Part shown: positions 12,041 through 22,539 of the stretch, piece by piece
How positions within the stretch are numbered: the stretch's first letter is position 1
Layout of the letters: every line of letters starts with the position of its first letter
Assembly: GCF_000276665.1 (NCBI RefSeq)
Contig: NW_004955433.1
Coordinates: forward strand, 12,394,121 to 12,458,120
Direction: 5' to 3'
Origin: Chinchilla lanigera
Lineage: Eukaryota; Chordata; Mammalia; Rodentia; Chinchillidae
DNA length: 64,000 bases
Position numbers and translations under genes: made by a program
The notes under the pieces: generated by a model
What the model saw: only the letters and a program-made list of their open reading frames with translations
The model's database searches: none
Told to the model about the DNA's origin: nothing

Positions 12041-12537
12041 AGCTTAACTGATGGTTAAAGTACATATGTGTTGTTTTTGGATGCCTGGCATTCAGAGACT
12101 TTTAAAGTTATACTCCAATTAGGGAACTCAGGGGGGCCCATGATTATCCTGACCCCCAACCCCAGAGATGGGCCCATCTTAGCCCTCACCAGTCAAAGCA
12201 CTTTATTTGAACTATGACTGGTTCATACATGAGCACGTAGTTTATGGCAAGTTAATACAACACACGGCATTTACTGCTGTTACTACAGTGAAAATTATGT
12301 TCTTTTCATGAGTTACTAAACTATAGCTAGAATATTAGTCAGAAGTTAATGTCATGATAAAGACAAAAAAAAGCAAAGCTGAGGGATTCAGTCACACCCA
12401 TTTAAACTCCTTGATACTGCCATGCCTGAAGACAGACAACCCTGGTTTCTTCAGCTACAAAAGCTGACCACAAATGTAACAGCTGCACACAGGATACTTA
12501 TGCATTTTGTATGTATTTTCAACACTATCACTTCTTA
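12041..12537. other. unassigned sequence
   Basis: No gene or repeat was recognised in about 500 bp. Confidence 0.4.
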
Positions 12538-12540
12538 ATC

Positions 12541-12725
12541 TAGAGTAGAGGTCAGAAACTTTCCTGGGAAAAGCCAGACACTAAATATGTTAGGCTTACA
12601 GAGCACAGATTTTCTGCAGGGACCCTGCAGTTCCATTATTGTAGCAAACAAATATCCCAATAAACTTAACTTACTAAATAGGCACCCAGTCTGTAAGCCA
12701 TAGTTTACCAGCTCCTCATCTAGAC
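12541..12725 (+). mobile_element. hAT-Charlie non-autonomous element
   Basis: The left end 'gaggtcagaaactttcctgg' and the right end 'ccatagtttaccagctcctc' are the imperfect inverted termini of the family that reads 'ggggtcggcaaactttttct ... ccgtagtttgccgacccctg'. An atctaga string flanks both sides, consistent with an 8-bp hAT target duplication with one mismatch. The same family occurs near 32.1 kb and 48.5 kb. Confidence 0.72.
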
Positions 12726-12729
12726 AATC

Positions 12730-13380
12730 AGTACAACCCTGATTTGTAGTATTTGCCAATTTCTATGGTGCAAATACCCCCACCATGGCGGATTTCATGC
12801 TACCAACACAATCACTGAACGTAGAGCAGGAAGAGATGAACGCTAACTCACCATGATGTAGTATTTGTAATATAAAGTTGTAACAGATATAACCTTAAGA
12901 ACATAGCTAATAGTCAATGCATCTTCAGCAAATGATGGATTTTGCATGTTTCTTTCTTTGCCTTGGTAGAGATGTAAGTGTAAGTTTATAAAATTTACTT
13001 TTTAATAAGAACTTTGCCTAACCCAGTGTACAAAACCTCTGAAAATTTTGCAGCTGGCTCTGGTAAGGCAGTACCACTTGTCTCCAACACACACTGGCAG
13101 CCTCTACAACCATTTTTAAACAGTTCAAAAGTGAAACAGAGAAGTCAGTGTCCAAAGGTATCACAACAGCAGATCAAAGTTTGGAAAGGGATTAACGACA
13201 TCTTCAGGAATTGCAGTTTAAAATTCCAGTGTATTAGACGAGTCCTTTTTGAAATGGTAATGTCTGGTACCTGAGTAGAAAAGACAATTAAGATAATGTG
13301 TTAATTTTCTCCTCGAATCTGACAGTAATATTTTGATCCTGTTAATTACCCAGAGAACAGAAAATATATAGAACGTGATA
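12730..13380. other. unassigned sequence
   Basis: No gene or repeat was recognised. Confidence 0.4.
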
Positions 13381-13900
13381 GCTTTGTGCAGAGCTGACAT
13401 GCTTGCTGCTTGGTTAAGTAGGCGCGCTTATCCTATAATTAGCTGCTTGGAATGCAATTTCCATTCCTCCCTAAATACTCCCACTAAAAAATAAACCAAT
13501 GTGGTGTTTCAGAGCTACTCTAATCTGGATTTCCCCCAGGGAAGACAGCCACTGATTATTTACTAAAACTTATCCTCCTTTCAAAACTATCAGAAAATGG
13601 CAATCTATTTGCTAATGATTTCTGGCAGGTGAGGGTTAATCAATGCCTTAAGAACACCACAAGACCTTGTCATTATAGCCCCAGCATACTCTCCTTCTCC
13701 AAAGGATAAACTTATCGATGTCACTAACTGGCCGTTTTAATGAGAGTTCATTATGAAAGGGTAACATTGGCAAACTATAAGTGGGCAAAATGTGGGCCCA
13801 GAATTATTTTCATAAGCTGAGAAATAGGGCTTTCTGCAGATGGTGAGGAGCAGAACTCGACTTTCTTCTGAATGGAAATCAGGGCCAGTTTAGTTGTGCA
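13381..13900. promoter_or_regulatory. candidate conserved enhancer-like block
   Basis: Unique sequence dense in developmental-factor-like motifs. An inverted pair of perfect M-CAT/TEAD hexamers lies at 13449-13454 (GGAATG) and 13462-13467 (CATTCC), next to a homeodomain core ataattag. A GATA-type ttatcc, an A/T-rich MEF2-like run (ctaaaaaataa) and a FOX-like taaacc also lie nearby. The region is free of recognisable repeats. This is inference from motif density; cross-species conservation was not tested. Confidence 0.25.
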
Positions 13901-13956
13901 TTTCACAAGTTGCACTATATTTACCCTTGAAAAGCAACGCCTTCCCTGTAACCCAG

Positions 13957-14412
13957 GGCTCTCTAGAGAAACAGAGCCAAGATGCTATCTGTAGATACGT
14001 AGAAAAAAACCTAGTACGGGAATTGGCTCATGTGGTCATGGTGGCGGGGAAGTCTTATGGTCTGCCCTCTGCAAACTGAAGAATGCTGGCCAGGATTTTC
14101 AGTCCGGACCTGAGAACCAAGGAGCCCATGGCACAGGTCCCATCTGAGTCTGAATGCCAGGCACTTGCAGACCTCAGTGTCACTGGACAGGAGATGGATA
14201 TGTCAACTTGAACAGAGGGGGCAAATTCAACCTTCTTCCATATTATTCTATTCAGGCCTCTATCAGACACTTAAGGTGAAGACAATCTTCTTTACTCAGT
14301 CCACTGATTCCAACGCTTATCTCTTCCGGAAACCTCCCCACAGACATACCAAAAAATAATGTTTTTGCTGGTTATTTGGACATCCTGTAGGCCTGTCAAG
14401 GAGACACATTGA
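13957..14412 (-). mobile_element. ancient LTR-like repeat, antisense
   Basis: It is colinear with a widespread mammalian repeat whose reverse complement opens 'gttaattttatgtgtcaact'. Landmarks here are 'ggctctctagagaaacagag', 'gaattggctcatgtggtcat', 'tattctattcaggcctct', 'tttactcagtccactgattc' and 'aaacctccccacagacatac'. I do not assign a subfamily. No coding potential remains. Confidence 0.6.
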
Positions 14413-14639
14413 ATGCCTCCCTTTCCCCTAGGAAAGTTCATATAAAGGATGAGAGAAGTTTGGTTAACATGATAGCATTTAGTCTGTCACCTAATTGTAA
14501 CCCGTAGCTATCTGTGAAATGGTCCATGTTCTACAAAGGCACAGAGTCTTGCTTTCTTCGTATATTACTATCATATGTTTATGTGTTTGATCTTTGGCAT
14601 CTTAAGAAAGCATATTAGGGTAGAAATAACACGGGATCC

Positions 14640-14765
14640 ATGGCAGAGCCTCCAGGTCCAGATTCAAACCCATGCTGTTTCTAATTGTGAAACCTTGCAA
14701 GAGACATGAGAGTTCTCTGGCCCTTGGGTCTCCACATCTGTGAACAGGGTCATTGGACCATCAAG
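14640..14765 (+). repeat. MIR SINE
   Basis: 'gagcctccaggtccagattc' then 'aaacccatgctgtttctaat', 'gtgaaaccttgcaag' and 'ggtctccacatctgtgaac' follow the MIR order. Confidence 0.6.
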
Positions 14766-14954
14766 GAAGCACTTTTTAAACCACTCTCCAGGGGAGAAGG
14801 ATTGCTATTTTTGCCTGTGAATCTTTGTACAGAGAGGCTGTGCTTTATAACACGTGCTTACAGATCTGCAGAATGCAGGCACGCACTTTATAATCTTCAC
14901 ATTTAAGAGGCAGAGTAGAGGAGAGCTTGAGATCCACTGCTCTGCGGAGCGTGA

Positions 14955-15170
14955 CTACATGGTTTTGGATCCCACCTCTGTCACCTTCTAATGCCAGTGG
15001 GTTCTTAGGTGACATTACCTACTGTCTTGGTGCCTTAGTTCTTCATCTGTAAAATGGGAGGGTGATAATAATTCTTCATTATATTATTCAGAAGGTAAAC
15101 TTCTTGCACCAGGACCTAACAGAATTACAGCTCTGGATGCACTATTATTACTTTCATCATAATGATTGGG
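14955..15170 (+). repeat. MIR SINE
   Basis: 'ggatcccacctctgtcacct' is followed by 'ggtgccttagttcttcatct' and 'gtaaaatgggagggtgataa', the diagnostic MIR core, and then an A/T-rich tail. Confidence 0.75.
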
Positions 15171-15784
15171 AACTTAGCAAATAATGTACAATATTTCATG
15201 TTCTACACTCAGCATTAAATAGTGCACAACCTGTGCTCCTAGGAATCTCAGTAACAGGGAAATGTAGCTTCTCCTTTCAGTTTTGCTTCAGTCTGTAGCC
15301 CTTGATTCAGATGTATCACCCAGGTCCTGGTAGACATTCATTCTCTTTTTTTCTCTCCTCTGTGGCTAGAATCCACTCATGGACTCTATTGCAAGGAGCC
15401 CGGGTGAACCTGGGGCATGGTGAGGCCAAGGAATTTTGAAGCTGTGTTAATTTTGGTGAGTCATGGCAGCAGTTGAGGATCAAGGCAAGCAAGCTGTGCT
15501 GAAGGTGGAGAGTACCAGTAACGCTGCTTTACAAGTCAAGCTATTTGGTCTTTTTTTCTTCTATTCTACAAATATGGACTTTCCTAGGCTATTGACTAGG
15601 TAAGAACAAGAGAGAGGAAAGTTTGTCTGTTCTCCAGAACCCTTTCTTGAATCAAAAGCCAAGTTCTGCCTTTCAGATCAGCCAGGTTACTGTTCACCCC
15701 ATCTCCTAGGGAAGGGTTAAGGGTCTCTGTGCCAGTAGGGAAACAATCCATTGTTTACACACCTATGAAGGCCCTTTCCCGTGT
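15171..15784. other. unassigned sequence
   Basis: No gene or repeat was recognised in about 600 bp. Confidence 0.4.
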
Positions 15785-16045
15785 TTGTTCATTCATTCAT
15801 TCATTCATTCATTCATACATTCATTCCTCTTTTATCTCAAATATTCATTCATTCAAACATCCCTTCATTCTACCAGTTTTTCCTTCCTTTCTCCCTCCCT
15901 CCCTCCCTTCATCCCTTTCTTCCTTCCTTCCTCTCTTCATTCCTACCTTCAAGCATTTAGCATCTTCTGTGTGACAACATTCTAGGCAGTGGAAATAGAG
16001 TAGTGAACCAGGAAAAGTGTCTGTCCGTGTGAAGTCTACATTCTA
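15785..16045 (-). repeat. L2 LINE 3' end, antisense, with (ATTC)n and C/T-rich tracts
   Basis: The (TTCA)n run at 15788-15826 is the complement of the short tandem tail that ends L2 elements. A C/T-rich (TTCC/CCCT)n tract at about 15885-15945 follows. Then comes 'agcatttagcatcttctgtg' and 'tagtgaaccaggaaaagtg', which is colinear with antisense L2. The proteins predicted from the tract are low-complexity and not real. Confidence 0.65.
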
Positions 16046-16265
16046 ACCACCTCCCAGGCATGTCAGTGCTGCTGGACTATACGCCACATTTTTAAACCCT
16101 GGACTCTGAACACTGAAATGCATTTTCTACATACGCTGTGTCTCTGCACATGGTGCTTGGTGCTTTGGTGGATCAAAAACATGATCAGGCACAAGACATG
16201 ATCCTGGTTGTCCGAGAGTTCACCCCACCTGCTCTTAAACTCTATGCTCAAGATAAGGGTATGCC

Positions 16266-16815
16266 AGGTGTGAGTAAAAGCTATGGAGAATGTTTGCATT
16301 TTTAAAAACTGATTACAGTGAAAGACACATTGCCATTAATCTCCCTCAAAATACTGCCCCTTGTTTCAAACCCATTTATCTCATTGCTTTTTCTACTTTC
16401 TGAAGCAGTTCTGGAAGTCTTCTTTCTTGAGGACTTAGCAGTTGTGTTCCGTGGCTGCCTCCATGTCCTGAATTGATTGAAAATATTTGCCTTTCCTCGG
16501 CCATTTCGACTGTGGTGAGGAACCAGAAGTCACACGGTGCCAGATCTTCTGAGTAAGGTCTGTAAAGTCCTGATGAGCCTGCCTTCCTGTTGGATGGCAA
16601 AGGGCAGCAGCATTCACCCTATTCTTGATTATACCCTGTAAAGACACTCACAAAAGAGTGCTTCCTTGAGCTGCCCGGAAGTGACAAGAATGATGGGATG
16701 AATGTTTTAGAAGTGAGAGGGAGTATTTTGAGAGGGCTTAGTAACAATGTGCATTTTACCGTAATACATTTTTTAAAAACTTGAACATTCACCATATATT
16801 TTGATCATACCACAT
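16266..16815 (-). mobile_element. mariner-derived foldback element, copy 2 (complete)
   Basis: Both ends are present: left 16266-16430 and right about 16645-16815. They are inverted copies of each other over about 150 bp, with landmarks 'attacagtgaaagacacatt' against 'aatgtgcattttaccgtaat'. The interior on the minus strand encodes a remnant of a mariner-type transposase C-terminal region, including YSEDLAPCDFWF, which matches the conserved (Y)SPDLAPCDFWLF motif that carries the second catalytic Asp. No full transposase is present, so it is non-autonomous. Each terminal repeat is itself derived from the 3' coding end. Confidence 0.85.
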
Positions 16816-16974
16816 AGAAGGACGCTCTCTCTGGAAGATTTGCATTTTAAAAATATTTTTTCCTGTAAAACCGAAGATCTCATTTCTGTTGGAGGGTCAG
16901 GTGAGAGCATATTTTTAGGACAGAGATCTAGTAGGTACTCCTAAAGCCACACCCTTTTTATGGTTCTTTAGTCT

Positions 16975-17125
16975 GCCTTTATTCATTCACCAGACACACA
17001 TTTATTGAGGGCCTCTTCTATGCCAGATATCGTAAAAGCTGCTAGAAATAGAGCAGTAAAGAAAACAGACTCCTTGCTTGGAGTGTCAGAAATCATGAGG
17101 GATTCTGATCCAGCCTGGAGGCTCA
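16975..17125 (-). repeat. L2 LINE, antisense, part 1
   Basis: 'acacatttattgagggcctc', 'ttctatgccagatatcgtaa', then 'agagcagtaaagaaaacaga' is the reverse complement of the L2 3' end. Its continuation resumes at 17718 after an L1 insertion. Confidence 0.75.
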
Positions 17126-17139
17126 GGAAAGGTATCCCC

Positions 17140-17715
17140 AAGGAAGCGAGACAGAAACAACCCAAATGCCCATCAACCAAGGAATGGCTGAAAAAGATGT
17201 GGCATTTTTATACAATGGAGTACTACTCAGCTATGATGAAGGATAAATTTGAGAAATTTTTAAGGAAATGTAGGCAACTTGAGTCCATATTTATCAGTGA
17301 AATAAATCAGTCTCACATGTGTAGAAGTCATATTGTCTTCCTAGTGTAAGAAGCCAAAAGGGTAAATAAGACCCAAAAGGTACAATAGGTATTGTGAAAT
17401 GGGAAGAAAATGCTCAAAAGGAAAGAGAAACTGGAATGGGGGAAGGAAAAAAGAAGGAAGGGAAAAGGAGAAATATATAAGTATACACACAAAAAAATAG
17501 TTACTGTAGTTATTCTCCTAATTGCTATTAGCTCATTGAAAGGAAAGTTATATGCCTATATTGCTTGATCAGTTTTTCATGGCTATACCTTATAATATGA
17601 CAACTACTCTGAAAATAACAATACACAATATACTAACCATTGTTCCTCTCCTACAATCTTGTTTTGAAATTTCATACCATTATTTTTATTGTTGATTTCT
17701 ATTTTCTTTAAAATA
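17140..17715 (+). mobile_element. L1 LINE 3' end, inserted in L2
   Basis: 'aacccaaatgcccatcaacc', 'aaggaatggctgaaaaagat' and 'tacaatggagtactactcag' are the well-known end of L1 ORF2. They are followed by a 3' UTR with a purine-rich tract (about 17400-17475) and an A-rich end near 17715. ORF2 here is a short 5'-truncated remnant with no reverse-transcriptase core. Confidence 0.82.
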
Positions 17716-17717
17716 AA

Positions 17718-18150
17718 AAGAAAGAAATCTGAAAGATGAGAAGGATGTTAAAGTAGCATCTAAATAGAAGGAGTGGTACGTGCGAAGGCCCAGGATGGGA
17801 GGAAACACAGTATATTTGAAAACCGAAAGGCAAGAAATGGAGAAGACGGGGAATGGGAGAGGGCGCTGAAAGGAGTGGGCAGCCTGACCAGCAGGTCTTC
17901 TGAGGCCCTGTGAAGAAGTCAGGCTCATCCTTTGGGTTTAAACGGTTTAGGGTAGGCCATCATAACTCACTAGAACACTCTGCCTGCAGTGATTTCAAAA
18001 GCTTAGGGGAGACCAGAGGGCACAGCCAGGTGGCTTCTGCGGTGATCTGGGGAAGCGACAGTGATGTTGAATCTTGGGAGGTGAAGAAGAGATGGAGATC
18101 CAAGAGCTCGAAGAAGCCTCAGGGAGGTAAAATGCTCATGCTCTAGGCTT
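17718..18150 (-). repeat. L2 LINE, antisense, part 2
   Basis: 'tctgaaagatgagaaggatg', 'gtgcgaaggcccaggatggg', 'gggtaggccatcat' and 'gtggcttctgcggtgatctg' continue the same antisense L2 in the right order after part 1. This shows that the L1 split it. Confidence 0.6.
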
Positions 18151-18159
18151 TTTGCTTCT

Positions 18160-19630
18160 CCGTACCACCCAAGCCCATTTCGTACTTTCCCATCTCCTCC
18201 TTTAGGTGCGACGACTGTGTCCTTTCTATCCTGCAGCTTCTCTAGAGCTTGGTCCAGGGTCCAAGCTGCCATTAAGGAGCCCCCAGCCTAGGTAACGAGA
18301 TAAAACACAAAGATGAGACTATCATAGAAGCTGCAAAGCAGTCCATGCAATGATTGCTAGGTTCAGATGAGTCAGATGTGTGCGTACTGAAAATCCAGGA
18401 GTGGGGACAAGATTGAAAAGGGCTGAACTATTATTAACTGGAGCCCGAAGAAGCCCTTCGAAGAGGCAGTGCAACCCTAGAGCAGCAGGGTGGGGTCCCA
18501 TGGGCCACACATGGCCCAGAGCTCTTTTTGTTATTGTTAGGAATTCGCTCTGTTAATTAATACAGTGATTATTTTTTTAAATTTTAGAGTTGAATTGTTG
18601 AATTAGATGCTAATGTTTAATAAAATAAAGTAGTGAGAGATTTTGTATTAAAAGTCTGAATTTGCAAATTTTGTTGGGTTGAGGGGAGCCAAGGCTGCAG
18701 ACCAGTAAGTTTCCCTGGTCAGAGCTCACGCTTTGCTTCCCAGCCCAGTCCCCACTGCTCTCGGCACCTCCCAGTATGCAACCTCATATCATCTGCCCTA
18801 GGTGCACCACACCTGTGCTGCTGTGCTTATAACAAAGTGGGATGTGACCTACTGTTCATCTCCTGTCTCTATCCTTAGCAGCAAAATAAACCTAGGCTGA
18901 GAAAGCAATAGAAAGGCAAATATGTTTCTATAGGAAAGTGAAGCACTAGAATGAGCATACAAGCAGAGTGTATCGGTTCTGCTTTTGGTGCTGCCGCTGC
19001 CGCTGCATTTGGGTATGGAATGGATGAGCCAATCCTACACCCTCACTGTGCAGTGCGCTCCTGAGTACTGGAGAGGGGAAGTAATTCACCAGCCGTCACA
19101 CAGCTGTAGAGGGAAGGTTAGGACTACAGCCAGCCGGTGGTGGGTACCGATTGACAGATGGGAGAAAGATGGAGAAAAATGGGAAAAAGGCAATGATTGA
19201 GAGGCAAAAACCTCTGGAATGAGGCAGGCCAGGTGCCCGGTAGAGGCACTAGAGGAGCTGGGAAGAAGGGATGGGAGAGGAAAGGTGATTTCTCAAAGTT
19301 CAGCATCCAAGGGTCTTGCGGGGAAGTCAGACAATGGCAGTGGAGTGCAGTACAACGAGTCTAGTGGCAATGAGACAGACAGGAGGTGCAGTCAGGACAC
19401 CCAGTAGCACCTGCAATAGCAATGAGGAGAGCTTGCTCTGTATGGCATGTATGGAAACCGTCTAGGACGAGTGGGGCCAGCTGATGAACCCAAGCCCAGG
19501 GAGCACGTCAGCATCAGCCCTGGGACTTGGGCTGGGGAAAGGGAGGAAAACAGCTGCTGAAACCCTGGGACTTCCATTATGATTTCTCTTCCTTGTGTCT
19601 AGAAAACTTCTGAATGGATCTTTAAGAAAT
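18160..19630. other. unassigned sequence
   Basis: About 1.5 kb without a recognised gene or strong repeat. It contains a short GCC/GCT run near 18990 and several sub-90-codon frames on both strands. The part up to about 18360 may be further decayed L2. Confidence 0.35.
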
Positions 19631-19640
19631 CTAAACACCA

Positions 19641-19722
19641 GAACTTGGAGGCATAGCTCAGAAGTAGATGATCACTTGCCTAACATGTGGATTCAAGCTC
19701 AGGAATTGAAAGATAAAACACT
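19641..19722 (+). repeat. ID-type SINE, old and diverged
   Basis: 'acttggaggcatagctcaga' and 'ttcaagctcaggaattgaaa' retain the tRNA-like A-box and B-box surroundings. Divergence is much greater than in the copies at 5.6, 7.3 and 35.2 kb. Confidence 0.55.
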
Positions 19723-19984
19723 GTTATGTGTGGGAGTGTCCTGTATGTACCAATATCACCTTTCAAGCAGCTAAATAGTGGAACAGCCTCCGATGTCACC
19801 CATCATGCAACTTCTTTGTCTATCTGGTTGACCTTTAAGGCCAGACATAATTATAAGTCACTGCTCAGTGGAAATAGAGGAATATTTTTCTCACTCATAA
19901 TTTCCCAAGTTGAATTATGACCTTAAAAACATTGATTTGACCAAAGACTAAATAAAACACACAAGCTCAGGGAAGCAATTAAAG

Positions 19985-20235
19985 AGATCAATAAAACCAA
20001 ATGTTTTAAGCATAGTAGGAAATGGGGACCCTTATACATTGCTGATGAAAATGTCAGTTGGTGTGATCACTTCAGAGAATTATTTAGCGGTGTCAAATAA
20101 ACACGAGGGCGCCTTACAGCTTTACAACTAGGTGCCTGTGCTGAGAAAGCATCACCTTTGTGCACAGAGACACGTACGTACTCCCAAGAGGTTCACTGCG
20201 GCAATTGTGAAATGTTGGACACCATATAGTACCTC
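19985..20235 (+). repeat. L1 LINE ORF2 3' fragment
   Basis: 'ggacccttatacattgctga', 'aatgtcagttggtgtgatca' and 'gcggcaattgtgaaatg' are colinear with the C-terminal part of L1 ORF2. It is a dead fragment. Confidence 0.65.
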
Positions 20236-20500
20236 TGAGTAGGAAGGTAGCAACGTCACCTGGTAACCTGGAATTCCCAGAGTATCCAGTTAGGATTCAC
20301 GTGGCCAAGGTGTAACAGTAATTTCACCTTAGTTGCAGCAAGGCACAGGCCAACTGATCTACCCTGTCCCATTTAGAATTATCGCCTGGGTCTAGTCGCC
20401 TGTGACAGAAAGCATGACCAGGCACCCAGTGACATTCACCAACCCTCTTCTCATGTTTCCATCAGTCAGCTGCACTCATAAAATGCAAGTGGTGTACAAA

Positions 20501-21053
20501 AAGTGATTAAAATATAGTACGGTGAGCATTCACATTTTAATAAAGTATTGCAGTAAAAGACACATTGCCGTCGACCTCCTCCAAAAACTCCCCCTTGCTT
20601 CACAAACACCTGTCTCATCATTCTCGCCACTTTGTGAAGCAGTTCTGAAAGTCTTCTTTTGTGTCTTTACAAGGTATAATCGCAGCTACAGTGAATGCTG
20701 CTGCCAACTGCCATCCAGTGGAAAGGCAGGATGGTCAGAACATTTCAGTGTGTCCTCCTCCATCTTATTCACCAGAGCTGACACCTGTGATTCCTGGCTG
20801 CTCCCCACCCAAAGTCAAGATGACCGTGAAAGCGGAAGATTTTCAATTGATTCAGGACACTGAGGCAGCCAGGACAGCACGACTTCAGACTGGAAAGAGA
20901 ACTTCCAGAACTGTTTCAGAAAGGAGCAGCAATTGTGGGATAAGGGTGGTCAAAACGAGAGGGAATATTTTGAGGGGAACTAATGGTAATATGTCTTTCC
21001 TTGTAATACATTTTTGAAAACATAAACATCTACCATATGTTCCAATTACACTT
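20501..21053 (+). mobile_element. mariner-derived foldback element, copy 3 (complete)
   Basis: The left terminal repeat is about 20501-20670 and the right is about 20895-21053, in inverted orientation. The interior encodes YSPELTPVIPGCSPPKVKMT, a decayed version of the transposase motif around the second catalytic Asp (YSPDLAPCDFWLFPKVKM in the usual family layout). The architecture is the same as copy 2 in the opposite orientation. A 118-codon frame across it (20661-21017) has no intact DDE/D core and is a relic. Confidence 0.85.
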
Positions 21054-21844
21054 CTTCTGATTTCAAACTATTGCACTATTATAAAGTCACACTGATTCTG
21101 CTTCAATATTCAAATCTCAGAACGTTAACTAGTTTAGGAAATGTTGTCATTACAAAGGGATAAGTTTTTTAAAAAAATTTCTACATTCTAAGGGAGCAAT
21201 TTCCCAGCAAACTCTCAATAGTATAGATAGAATATTATTGGTGGTCATAGATATAGCTCTGTTATCAAGCAATGGCTGGACAGCAAAGGATATGTGAGTC
21301 TCAAAAAATTATTCAGAAAAAAATTTCCAGCCCTTTAAAATGTAAAGATTAGCTATCTTGAGATTTTCCTTATGTGAAACATCTTAGTCTCATTGATACC
21401 AGATTAATGGGGCTTCTGCACATTTTCATGACTGAATAAAACATTGTCTCATTGGTTTTCAAAACATTTGTAAAAGCCTGGTGACAGGGCGAATGTCTGA
21501 ATTTGAAAGGAAGTCTTAAAGGGTTGTGAAGTCTCAGCAAGGTTCTTAAATGACCTAACCAGACGTTTTGAAGTCTGATACGCCCTTAACCCAAACTAAA
21601 ATTCATAACAAAGTCAAAAGCAGTAGAATCAAATGGATTCCAAAATGCCTGTCCAAACAAATCTGACTGTTTATACCAACTGACTTTAATGGGGCCCAAT
21701 CTTAGTTAGGAGAAATTAGGGCCATCAAAACAATGAGACATGCAATAAAGTTTGAGAATGAAATAAAACTTAGGTCCTTAGCACTGGCTAACCTGAGAAT
21801 CTACATTTTCAAGGCTATCCAGAATCAAGGGTAAGAGCCTGGGC
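21054..21844. other. unassigned A/T-rich sequence
   Basis: About 800 bp with no recognised gene or repeat. Confidence 0.4.
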
Positions 21845-22070
21845 CCTACAGCCCAACTGCTTGTGTTAGAATCTGGCTCTGTCACTTGTTGGCAGGGTGA
21901 CGCTGGGCAAATTGCTTGACCTCTTTGCCCCTCAGTTTCCTCATTTGTAAATAGGAATTCAAAGCAGTACCTACCTCATATAATTGAAAGGGATAAAAGT
22001 GCTCATAGCAGTGACTAGTGCATAGTAAGTGGTCAATACATTTTACCTGTTGTAATTATTTTATTTAGTT
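21845..22070 (+). repeat. MIR SINE, well preserved
   Basis: A near full-length MIR in order: 'ttagaatctggctctgtcac', 'gacgctgggcaaattgcttg', 'cctcagtttcctcatttgta', 'cagtacctacctcatataat', 'gtgcatagtaagtggtcaat'. This is the clearest MIR of the window. Confidence 0.92.
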
Positions 22071-22419
22071 TTTTGAATGCTAGTACATTTGGAAACAGTG
22101 ACATTATGGACAATTTTTGAAGTATTTAAAGGTAAGATATATTTAAATTTTTAAATATTTTTTAAAAGAGGAAAAGAAATAAAGCGGTCTGTACATCTCT
22201 CCACCCAAGAAAGAAGAATCAAGGGAGTAAAGAGAATCCTTTTAGTTGGTTGACTGGCTGGTTTTGTGGATGGGGAGATGTTATAGTTTCAGTGGACTTG
22301 GTTTGGTATTACACACTTGGGATATTAACCAAAAATGTGCAGAGGAGACAGAATCAAACAGAGTAGTGCTGAGTTGTATCTGAGCTTAAAAAAAAATATA
22401 TCCCAAAGTCAAAGAACAC

Positions 22420-22535
22420 CAGGCTGGGGTTTGCAGATCTGATTTATATCCTGGCTTTACCCCTAATTCCATGGGTGACCTCACCCAAGTCACTTCTGCT
22501 CCCTGAGCCACACTTCCTTACCCCCAAAATGAGTA
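22420..22535 (+). repeat. MIR SINE
   Basis: 'tatatcctggctttacccct', 'gggtgacctcacccaagtca', then a decayed 'ctgagccacacttccttacc' and 'ccaaaatgag' fit the MIR core. Confidence 0.6.
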
Positions 22536-22539
22536 AGCT

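Noticed and set aside
15729..15985. Ser/His/Phe-rich reading frames
   Set aside because: They are translations of (TTCA)n and (TTCC)n simple repeats in an L2 tail.
20661..21017. 118-codon frame resembling a mariner transposase
   Set aside because: Only the C-terminal region is represented and the catalytic motif is degraded; it is a relic of a non-autonomous element, not a functional transposase.
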